5,175 bases of DNA from Clostridiaceae bacterium (GTDB lineage Bacteria > Bacillota > Clostridia > Saccharofermentanales > DTU023). Positions 1-5,175 of the stretch are shown one piece after another. Numbering within the stretch: the stretch's first letter is position 1; every line of letters begins with the position of its first letter. The translations under genes and the position numbers were made by a program. Location of the stretch: assembly GCA_012511735.1 (NCBI GenBank), contig JAAZFK010000151.1, positions 1 through 5,175 on the forward strand, in the 5' to 3' direction. The notes beneath the pieces were generated by a model, which saw only the letters and a list, made by a program, of their open reading frames with translations, was not told the DNA's origin and ran no database searches.

Positions 1-6
1 GATTAC

Positions 7-34
7 TGGACAAAATGGCAACATATGATAAAAT
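7..34 (+). promoter_or_regulatory. Candidate sigma-70/sigma-A promoter for the tRNA-Ala gene
   Basis: A TGGACA box (7-12, five of six matches to TTGACA) lies 16 bases before TAAAAT (29-34, five of six matches to TATAAT). Transcription would begin near position 41, giving a leader of about 27 bases before the mature tRNA 5' end at 68. An alternative -10 hexamer, TATGAT (24-29), overlaps but has no good -35 partner inside the window. The box pair and its position just ahead of a tRNA support the call. The first bases of the window could still belong to the end of an upstream gene. Confidence 0.5.
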
Positions 35-67
35 GACTTGGCGTCCGGGGACAACCGGGCGTGACCC

Positions 68-143
68 GGGCGATTAGCTCAGCTGGGAGAGCGCTGCGTT
101 CGCATCGCAGAGGTCGAGAGTTCGAATCTCTTATCGTCCACCA
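68..143 (+). tRNA. tRNA-Ala, anticodon CGC, CCA encoded
   Basis: The whole cloverleaf can be folded by hand over 76 bases. The acceptor arm pairs 68-74 with 133-139. The D stem is GCTC/GAGC around loop AGCTGGGA. The anticodon stem CTGCG/CGCAG encloses loop TTCGCAT, with the anticodon CGC at 101-103. The variable loop is AGGTC, and the T arm is GAGAG-TTCGAAT-CTCTT. A discriminator A (140) and an encoded CCA (141-143) close the gene. Anticodon CGC reads GCG, an alanine codon. The third acceptor pair is G70 with T137, the G3:U70 wobble that alanyl-tRNA synthetase recognises, which independently confirms alanine identity. No intron or mismatch is seen; the only other wobble is at the base of the T stem. 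Confidence 0.97.
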
Positions 144-145
144 TG

Positions 146-181
146 AGGCGCCTGCTTGCTGGAAGCGGGCGTCTTTTCTTT
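146..181 (+). terminator. Intrinsic terminator behind tRNA-Ala
   Basis: A 12-base-pair stem (146-157 with 163-174, two G-U pairs) closes a five-base loop (158-162). It runs straight into a T-rich tract, TTTTCTTT, ending at 181. The stem starts two bases after the tRNA CCA, so the unit looks like a monocistronic tRNA transcript. It also sits only about 10 bases ahead of the ribosome-binding site of the next gene, so it could act as a partial attenuator for that gene. Confidence 0.8.
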
Positions 182-201
182 AGCTGATTGAAAGGGAAGC
201 A

Positions 202-885
202 ATGACATTGAAAAGTAAAAGAACCAACCGGGCGGCCGTCTTTGATCTGGACGGTACTCTGCTCGATACGCTGGCCTCAATTGTGGCGCCCTGCAATGAA
301 ACCCTCAAACGTTTGGGCCTGCCCCCCTTCGGCAAGAAAGAGGTCCGTACCTTCATCGGTATGGGGAGCCGGGTATTTGTCGAAAAGATGATGGCGGCGT
401 CCGGAGTGGAAGACCCTGTCATGATACAGCAGGCGCAGGACATCTATCACGAGCTGGCGCCCGCAATGATCACCCATAATGTAGAACCTTTTGAAGGTGT
501 GCCCGACATGCTGGAGCAACTTCAGCAGATGGGACTTAAGCTGGGAGTCGCCACCAACAAGAACGGGAAGCTGACGCCCAGGGTTCTGGCGCATGCCTTT
601 CCCGATAGTCCTTTCTCCGCTGTCCGCGGCGCTCAGCGTTTTGTTCCTCTGAAACCGCATCCACAAATGCTTTTTCTGGTTATGAACAAACTGAAGGCTG
701 ATTTGTCCAGCTCCTTTTTCATCGGTGACAGCGATGTCGACATCGAAACAGGCCGTGCCGCGGGCATGCACACCATCGCCGTCAGCTGGGGATTCAAGCC
801 GAGGGAAGTCTTGGAAGCGCTTGCTCCCGACTGCCTGGCAGACACACCCGCCGAGGTGGTGGATTACATCCGCCGTCACATGTAA
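202..885 (+). CDS. HAD-superfamily hydrolase, phosphoglycolate phosphatase-like
   Basis: This encodes a predicted cytoplasmic 227-residue phosphatase of the haloacid dehalogenase superfamily, most like the Gph/phosphoglycolate phosphatase and PpaX groups. All four HAD motifs are visible. Motif I is FDLDGTLLDT (residues 14-23), with nucleophile D15 and general acid/base D17. Motif II ends at T118 in GVATNKNGK. Motif III is K151 in LKPHP. Motif IV is IGDSDVD (174-180), with magnesium-binding acidic residues D176 and D180. The helical stretch between motifs I and II (about residues 24-95) is the C1-type cap. Length is normal for the family. The start is the ATG at 202, preceded by AAGGGAAG (192-199). 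Substrate cannot be read from sequence: phosphoglycolate, pyrophosphate or another small phosphate ester are all possible. No separate promoter is evident between the tRNA terminator and this start. It converges on the ligase gene at 902. Confidence 0.9.
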   Translation: MTLKSKRTNRAAVFDLDGTLLDTLASIVAPCNETLKRLGLPPFGKKEVRTFIGMGSRVFVEKMMAASGVEDPVMIQQAQDIYHELAPAMITHNVEPFEGVPDMLEQLQQMGLKLGVATNKNGKLTPRVLAHAFPDSPFSAVRGAQRFVPLKPHPQMLFLVMNKLKADLSSSFFIGDSDVDIETGRAAGMHTIAVSWGFKPREVLEALAPDCLADTPAEVVDYIRRHM

Positions 886-905
886 GCGGGCTTCTGCCGG
901 CTTAC
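882..905. repeat. Inverted repeat spanning two convergent stop codons
   Basis: GTAAGC (882-887) pairs perfectly with GCTTAC (900-905). After one G-G mismatch, GG/CC continues the stem around the loop CTTCTG. The left arm contains the TAA of the phosphatase gene and the right arm contains the TAA of the minus-strand ligase gene. The position suits a shared bidirectional terminator. However, no run of T follows on either strand, so efficient intrinsic termination is doubtful, and the repeat could be chance. Confidence 0.35.
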
Positions 906-2653
906 TTCTGAGCTGCAGCTTCCCGTTTTAAACGTTCATTTTCCTCCAGAACCTTCAGGTCGATTTTACCGATCAAGGTTTTGGGAAACTCGTCCAGATA
1001 TTCAATCTCCTTGGGTACAGCGTAGGGGAGGAGGTGTTCGCGCACCTTCTCTTTCACCTGCTCATCGAGCGCCTGCCGGTCTGTTCCTTCCTTAACCCGC
1101 AGGAAGACCTTGACGACCTGCATCTGGTAGGGATGGGGGATTCCGATGGCGGCTACCTGGAGCACCGGGGGGAGTTCCGCGATCAAATTCTCAATTTGCA
1201 AGGGGAAAACCGGGATGCCTGATACCTTGATCATGCGCTTGATCCGGCTTGTGAAATGGTAGAAACCATCAGGTTCACGGTAACCCAGGTCGCCCGTCTT
1301 GACCCAGACCTTGCCGTCGTCGTGGAGCACCAGGGTTTCCGCGGTGGCTTCCGGTTGATTCAGGTAGCCTTTCATCACAGTCGGCCCCGTCACGTAGATT
1401 TCTCCGATCTCGCCGTCGGGTTGAGGCTGGCCTGTCTCCAAGTCAAGGATTTTCATCTCCATATTGGCCAAAGGAAGGCCGATGCCGCTGCGGCCGGAGG
1501 AAATATCGTGGGTCAGACAGCAGACGGTGACGGTCTCTGTCAAGCCATAGCCCTCCCGCAGTCGGGCGGATGAACCGCGTTCGGCCAGGAAGCGGTCAAA
1601 TCGATCCTTCAATTCCGGTGTCAGTGAATCGCCTCCGCAAAAGACGGCAGTGAAACAGGAAAAATCAATCGTTTTCATGATCGGATCATTCAGGACTGCC
1701 TCGAAGAGGGTCGGTACACCAGCCATGAGGGTTGGTTTTTGTTTTTTGATAATGGAAGCCAGGCCCTTGGTCGAAAATTGCGGCACCAGGATGGAACAGG
1801 CCCCATTGATCAGCATGGCATGCATGCCAATGCAGAGACCGAAGCCGTGGAAGAGAGGGAGTACATCGACGAAAGCTTCCCCGTAAGGGCGCGGTGAATC
1901 GATCGGATAACCCAGGGCACTGAAAATCTGGCAGCCTATGCCATTAAAATTCCGGTCGGACAACATGATGGTTTTCGCTTCGGCTGTAGTGCCGCCACTG
2001 TGCAGGTAGCTCGAAACCCGGTCGGGGTCGGAGGCTTCTTCCAACTGTCCCAGATTCTGGTCCTCTCCCATTCCGATCATCTCATCCCAGCGGATCCAGG
2101 CCTGGTTACGCGGCATCAGGCGATTGGCCTTCCTTGCCTTGGTCAGCCAGAGGCCAAACCGGCTCAGAGGATCGGCAGACCGTGCCATGGGCGCGATCAA
2201 GATGTGGCACAGGGTTGATTGCGGCCTTTCCTTTTCAAGCAAGTCAACCAGCCTGCCCAGGAAGAGTTCGGGGAAACACAAATAAGCGCTGCCGGTTTCT
2301 CTTACAATCTCCATAATGTTGGCGGCAGGGGCTAAGGGATGAATCATATTGCAGATCCCGCCCAGCCGGTTGACAGCGTAAAACAAGATGACGGTTTCAG
2401 GTGTATTGGGCATGCAGATAGCGAACACGTCTCCCTGAGAGAAGCCCAGGCCCATCAAACCGCGTGTGCAATCATCGATTTGTTGTTGAAGTTGGCGGTA
2501 AGTCATCCTGGCTCCAAGATAAGACAGGGCCGGCTCATCAGGCCGCTCAAGGCATATCTTGTTGAGGATGGAGTACATGGTTTCATCAGGAATATCAAAA
2601 GTAGTCTGAAAACTCGGATCAACGATCGAGGGGTCGGGGAATTGATTCAGCAT
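902..2653 (-). CDS. AMP-dependent acyl-CoA synthetase/ligase (ANL superfamily)
   Basis: A 583-residue adenylate-forming enzyme that would activate a carboxylic acid with ATP to an acyl-AMP and transfer it to CoA. The large N-terminal domain carries the phosphate-binding loop HSGGTTAEAK (218-227), the substrate-pocket stretch around LPLFHGFGL (265-273) and GVPTLF (312-317). It also carries the YGLTET motif (369-374). TGDLGY (453-458) binds the ribose of AMP, and SRIKRMIK (469-476) is the hinge. The small C-terminal domain ends with KTLIGKID, where K563 is the expected catalytic lysine of the adenylation step. The loop departs slightly from the usual SGTTGxPK, with A224 and A226 where Gly and Pro are common. 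No signal peptide or membrane segment is apparent. The ATG at 2653 is set by AAGGAG (minus strand, 2660-2665) six bases upstream. A medium- or long-chain fatty acid is a plausible substrate, but an aromatic or other acid cannot be excluded. Confidence 0.93.
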   Translation of the reverse strand: MLNQFPDPSIVDPSFQTTFDIPDETMYSILNKICLERPDEPALSYLGARMTYRQLQQQIDDCTRGLMGLGFSQGDVFAICMPNTPETVILFYAVNRLGGICNMIHPLAPAANIMEIVRETGSAYLCFPELFLGRLVDLLEKERPQSTLCHILIAPMARSADPLSRFGLWLTKARKANRLMPRNQAWIRWDEMIGMGEDQNLGQLEEASDPDRVSSYLHSGGTTAEAKTIMLSDRNFNGIGCQIFSALGYPIDSPRPYGEAFVDVLPLFHGFGLCIGMHAMLINGACSILVPQFSTKGLASIIKKQKPTLMAGVPTLFEAVLNDPIMKTIDFSCFTAVFCGGDSLTPELKDRFDRFLAERGSSARLREGYGLTETVTVCCLTHDISSGRSGIGLPLANMEMKILDLETGQPQPDGEIGEIYVTGPTVMKGYLNQPEATAETLVLHDDGKVWVKTGDLGYREPDGFYHFTSRIKRMIKVSGIPVFPLQIENLIAELPPVLQVAAIGIPHPYQMQVVKVFLRVKEGTDRQALDEQVKEKVREHLLPYAVPKEIEYLDEFPKTLIGKIDLKVLEENERLKREAAAQK

Positions 2654-2714
2654 GGGGATCTCCTTCCGGTCCGTGGATACTTGTCCCAGGTAGCCACATC
2701 CAGTGACGAGGCTG

Positions 2715-2763
2715 TTAATAAATGCATTCTACCATTTATAGTATTCATCCCCTATACTCTAAA
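2715..2763. promoter_or_regulatory. Divergent promoter region between acyl-CoA ligase and radA
   Basis: The 140 bases between the two start codons contain an AT-rich island with overlapping -10-like hexamers on both strands. For the plus strand, TTAATA (2715-2720) lies 16 bases before TATAGT (2737-2742). A second hexamer, TATACT (2753-2758), has no good -35 partner. For the minus strand, TATAAA (2740 down to 2735) lies 17 bases from a poor TTTAGA (2763 down to 2758), and TAGAAT (2731 down to 2726) is a further candidate. The -10 matches are good and the -35 matches weak, so exact boxes are uncertain. If correct, the two polymerases would compete for the same DNA. Confidence 0.4.
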
Positions 2764-2793
2764 AAGATCATTATTCTCATTTCGGGGGTTGCG

Positions 2794-4203
2794 ATGGCGA
2801 AAAGCAAAACAATTTTTGTGTGTGAGGAGTGCGGACATGAAACCAGTGGCTGGCTGGGCAAATGTCCTTCCTGCGGCGCATGGAATTCATTTTTTGCCAT
2901 GAAGGAAGCCACCGCTGCCAAGACGGATGGAAGATCAGGCAGCTGGCTGCATCAAGTTGACAAGGAAATGGCTGGCGCGGTTGAACCTGTTGTCTTGAGT
3001 GGTTTGGACACCAGCCCGGAAATCAAGCGTGCCACCTCCATTTCCGAGCTGGACCGGGTGCTCGGGGGCGGCATTGTCGAAGGTTCGCTCCTTTTGTTGG
3101 GGGGTGATCCGGGGATTGGCAAGTCCACCCTGGCGCTTCAGATCCTGGGTGGTTTTGAGCCTGGCCGCGTGCTCTATGTCAGTGGCGAAGAATCAGCGGC
3201 TCAGATTGGCCTGAGACATCAAAGACTGGGGCTGGCCGATCAGGATATTCCACTTTTGACCACGACCAGGCTTGCCGACATCGAGCAGGCGCTGACACTT
3301 CATCGACCTGCTGTCGCTGTGATTGATTCAATACAGACCGTCTATGCTGATCACATCCCCGCAGCGCCCGGCTCAATCACCCAGGTACGCGAAGCGGGAA
3401 TGGGATTTTTGAGACTGGCGAAAAGCCTGGGCACTTCGATCCTGATGACGGGACACGTGACCAAGGAAGGGTCCATCGCGGGTCCTCGTGTCCTGGAACA
3501 CATGGTCGATACGGTCTTATATTTTGAAGGTGAGAAAGAAAGTCCTCTCCGTATCCTGAGAGCTGTTAAAAACAGGTTTGCCTCGACCGGGGAAATCGGC
3601 ATTTTTGAGATGACCGAGAAAGGTCTTATTTCCGTCGATCAGGCAACGGGTCTCTTCCTGGACGGCAAGCCAAAGAATGTACCCGGCTCTGTCGTCAGTG
3701 CCGTGCTTGAGGGCAGCAGACCGCTCTTGCTCGAAATCCAGGCGCTGACGGTTAAATCAAATTACGGGACTCCCATCAGGATGGCGCAAGGAATCGACCG
3801 GTCGCGCCTGATCATGTTAATGGCTGTGGCAGAAAAGAAAACAAAGATCGACCTGAGCGCCTTGGATGCCTACGTCAACGTAACGGGCGGCTTGAAGATC
3901 AAGGGGACTTCGCTCGATCTGGCGATTCTGGTGGCCTTGCTGTCAAGTGTACGCGACGAACCGGTTTCCATGGACGCGGTTGTCCTGGGTGAAGTCGGCC
4001 TTACCGGGGAGATCCGAGCGGTGCCGCGCATCCTCGATTCACTGGAGGAGGCGCGGCGGTCGGGAAGAAATCGTTTTGTCGTACCGGCCTCCGCCAAATC
4101 AAAGCTTCGCAGGTTCGAGACAGAAAAGGACGTCCGGGTTTACTATGTCAGTGAACTGAATGAAGCCTACGATCTACTCTTTTCAGAAGAAAGCAGACAT
4201 TAA
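2794..4203 (+). CDS. radA: DNA repair protein RadA (Sms), branch-migration ATPase
   Basis: A 469-residue cytoplasmic RadA. In the family this protein drives branch migration of recombination intermediates together with RecA. The N terminus is a four-cysteine zinc finger (C10, C13, C24, C27) ending in GAWN. Residues about 80-275 form the RecA-like core, with Walker A GGDPGIGKST (103-112) and Walker B ending at D178. The RadA signature KNRFG appears here as KNRFA (259-263). The C-terminal Lon-like domain (about 285-455) includes YVNVTGG and TSLDLAI. The ATG at 2794 is chosen because MAKSKTIFVCEEC matches the usual family start. An in-frame ATG at 2722 would add 24 unrelated residues and lies within or ahead of the likely promoter. 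The ribosome-binding site is weak (GGGGG at 2784-2788). The gene ends 4 bases before ispD, indicating an operon. Confidence 0.97.
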   Translation: MAKSKTIFVCEECGHETSGWLGKCPSCGAWNSFFAMKEATAAKTDGRSGSWLHQVDKEMAGAVEPVVLSGLDTSPEIKRATSISELDRVLGGGIVEGSLLLLGGDPGIGKSTLALQILGGFEPGRVLYVSGEESAAQIGLRHQRLGLADQDIPLLTTTRLADIEQALTLHRPAVAVIDSIQTVYADHIPAAPGSITQVREAGMGFLRLAKSLGTSILMTGHVTKEGSIAGPRVLEHMVDTVLYFEGEKESPLRILRAVKNRFASTGEIGIFEMTEKGLISVDQATGLFLDGKPKNVPGSVVSAVLEGSRPLLLEIQALTVKSNYGTPIRMAQGIDRSRLIMLMAVAEKKTKIDLSALDAYVNVTGGLKIKGTSLDLAILVALLSSVRDEPVSMDAVVLGEVGLTGEIRAVPRILDSLEEARRSGRNRFVVPASAKSKLRRFETEKDVRVYYVSELNEAYDLLFSEESRH

Positions 4204-4207
4204 AACC

Positions 4208-4951
4208 ATGCCAGGAAACAGATCAACTCAGGTGATTGCCATTCTGCTCGCGGCGGGCAGGGGCAGCCGCTTCGGCAGTGAGCACAACAAGGTATTTCAG
4301 ACAATCGGAGGGACGACCATTCTGGAAAGAGCGGCCCGCTGTCTGCTTGATCATCCCCGGATCAACTCTCTGATCGTTGTTGGCGCCGCCGGTGAGGAAG
4401 AGAGGATTGGCGCGCTTCTGGCTTCGGCCTTCACCGGCAGGAAGATCAGAATCGTGAAAGGCGGTGACAGCCGACAGGAATCGGCGCTTGCTGGCTTGCT
4501 GGCTGCCAGTCAGCTGGAGGATCGTCAGAGCAAGGGTCGAACCCTGGCTCTGATTCACGACGCCGCCCGGTGTTTTCTGTCGCAGGCGACGATTACCGAT
4601 TTGATCGACACCATCAGCCGGTATCACTGTGGCGCGGCTCCCGCCATTGCGGTCACTGACACCATACGTCTGCTTGATCAGGCGGGAGGTTCCGTGATCC
4701 GGACCTTGCCGCGTGAGCGACTGGCCGCCATGCAAACACCTCAGGGAGCCGATCTTGATATTCTCTTGAGCGCAGCCAGGCTGGCTTTAGGGGAGGCGGT
4801 TAGGGTGACGGACGACCTGGAACTTTTGATGCGGATTGGTTATCCTATCCGACTGATTCAGGGTGATCCGCTCAATATTAAAATAACAAGTCCCCAGGAT
4901 CTCTTTTTCGCGGAGAACTTTTGTCTCTCTGAAAAAGATCGGCAGGCCTAG
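4208..4951 (+). CDS. ispD: 2-C-methyl-D-erythritol 4-phosphate cytidylyltransferase (IspD)
   Basis: IspD joins CTP and MEP to give CDP-methylerythritol, the third step of the non-mevalonate isoprenoid pathway in the cytoplasm. From the ATG at 4208 the protein has 247 residues, close to the family norm. Visible motifs are the nucleotide loop AAGRGSRFG (15-23) followed by K28, and GGDSRQES (85-92). HDAAR (117-121) is followed by VTDTIR (149-154), and R169 lies just before QTPQ (176-179). VTDD (200-203) and NIKIT (223-227) complete the set, with K225 in the latter. R21, K28, D118, R121, R169 and K225 line up with catalytic or CTP/MEP-binding residues known in E. coli IspD. An in-frame ATG at 4160, inside radA, would add 16 residues without family resemblance. 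Neither start has a strong ribosome-binding site, so translational coupling to radA is likely. Confidence 0.95.
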   Translation: MPGNRSTQVIAILLAAGRGSRFGSEHNKVFQTIGGTTILERAARCLLDHPRINSLIVVGAAGEEERIGALLASAFTGRKIRIVKGGDSRQESALAGLLAASQLEDRQSKGRTLALIHDAARCFLSQATITDLIDTISRYHCGAAPAIAVTDTIRLLDQAGGSVIRTLPRERLAAMQTPQGADLDILLSAARLALGEAVRVTDDLELLMRIGYPIRLIQGDPLNIKITSPQDLFFAENFCLSEKDRQA

Positions 4952-5040
4952 GTAAGGCGGGCAGTCTCACGTACAATCTTTTGTGTTAAACTGTCAGAAA
5001 CAAGTGGAAGATACACGACCATTGATCTCGATTCATTTGC

Positions 5041-5046
5041 AGGAGG
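5041..5046 (+). promoter_or_regulatory. Consensus ribosome-binding site AGGAGG
   Basis: A perfect AGGAGG lies six bases before the ATG at 5053. It is the strongest translation signal of the plus-strand genes here and decides the start of the truncated right-edge gene. The roughly 90 bases between it and ispD contain a TACAAT hexamer (4972-4977) without a convincing -35 box and no clear terminator. The gene may therefore be read from the radA-ispD transcript or from its own weak promoter. Confidence 0.85.
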
Positions 5047-5052
5047 CTTCTT

Positions 5053-5175
5053 ATGGCTAAGGCACCGGCGCCGACCACGACGCGCTTGCTCACGACAGTC
5101 AACGCCCGCTACTACCCTCAGGAAGGTGTGGCGGACGCCTATTGTCTAGACGGTAAATTCCCGGGAAAAAGAGAA
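5053..5175 (+). CDS. Unidentified protein, N-terminal 41 residues only
   Basis: An open frame runs from the ATG at 5053 to the window edge without a stop (41 codons) and is cut there. The perfect AGGAGG site supports it as a real gene despite its shortness. The visible residues start MAKAPAPTTTRLLTTVNARY and continue with a tyrosine- and glycine-containing stretch that includes one cysteine. There is no signal peptide, membrane segment or motif I recognise. It is not IspF, the usual downstream neighbour of IspD: the expected start with GYDVHR is absent. The Ala/Pro/Thr-rich first ten residues suggest a short flexible leader before a folded domain. Function is unknown from this fragment. Confidence 0.75.
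   Translation, partial: MAKAPAPTTTRLLTTVNARYYPQEGVADAYCLDGKFPGKRE

Noticed and set aside
68..143. tRNA 3' end as an integration (att) site
   Set aside because: No integrase gene, direct repeat of the tRNA end or foreign-looking segment is present in the window.
277..879. Long minus-strand open frame (200 codons) across the phosphatase gene
   Set aside because: It is the antisense of a gene with all HAD motifs intact; its translation has no recognisable domain and no ribosome-binding site was seen.
2722..2793. Upstream extension of radA from the ATG at 2722
   Set aside because: The 24 extra residues do not resemble RadA, no ribosome-binding site precedes that ATG, and the likely promoter overlaps it.
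2339..2902. Plus-strand open frame of 187 codons crossing the ligase start and the radA start
   Set aside because: It is antisense to the ligase 5' end and out of frame with radA. The product resembles no family, and it would cover the divergent promoter region.
4160..4207. Upstream extension of ispD from the ATG at 4160 inside radA
   Set aside because: The 16 extra residues precede the normal IspD start and have no family match. It cannot be fully excluded because both candidate starts have weak ribosome-binding sites.
4223..4735. Minus-strand open frame of 170 codons inside ispD
   Set aside because: It is a shadow of the conserved ispD coding sequence and has no sign of independent function.
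4902..4938. Inverted repeat TCTTTTTC / GAAAAAGA near the end of ispD
   Set aside because: It lies within coding sequence, has a 21-base loop and a purely A/T-rich stem core, and is followed by no T tract, so it is unlikely to be a terminator.

Overview
The window looks like an ordinary chromosomal housekeeping segment from a bacterium of moderate-to-high GC content. A low-GC-type Gram-positive relative (Bacillota, Clostridia-like) is the best guess. This rests on the radA-ispD gene pair, strong AGGAGG-type Shine-Dalgarno sites, a tRNA gene with encoded CCA, and AT-rich promoter islands between GC-rich genes. The assignment is an inference; no rRNA or other marker is present.

Layout, left to right. 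Positions 1-181 hold a compact tRNA-Ala(CGC) unit: a candidate promoter, a GC-rich leader with three CCGGG copies, the tRNA (68-143) and a strong intrinsic terminator. Close behind is a HAD-family, phosphoglycolate-phosphatase-like gene (202-885, +). It converges on a long minus-strand gene for an AMP-forming acyl-CoA ligase (902-2653, -). Only 16 bases separate the two stop codons, and an inverted repeat spans both. A 140-base AT-rich divergent region (2654-2793) follows. From it radA (2794-4203, +) and ispD (4208-4951, +) run rightward with a 4-base gap, almost certainly as one transcript. After about 100 bases an unrecognised gene with a perfect AGGAGG site starts at 5053 and runs off the window edge.

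Functionally, these are a decoding component (tRNA-Ala), a small-phosphate salvage or clean-up enzyme, a fatty- or carboxylic-acid activating enzyme, a recombination and DNA-repair ATPase, and the third enzyme of the MEP isoprenoid pathway. In Bacillus-type genomes radA and ispD are usually separated by disA and a PIN/TRAM-domain gene; here they are directly adjacent. I see no mobile element, CRISPR array, toxin-antitoxin pair, defence system or riboswitch. No convincing new system is visible. The items most worth a second look are the unknown gene at the right edge, the contracted radA-ispD arrangement, the RadA KNRFA variant and the tRNA leader structure.
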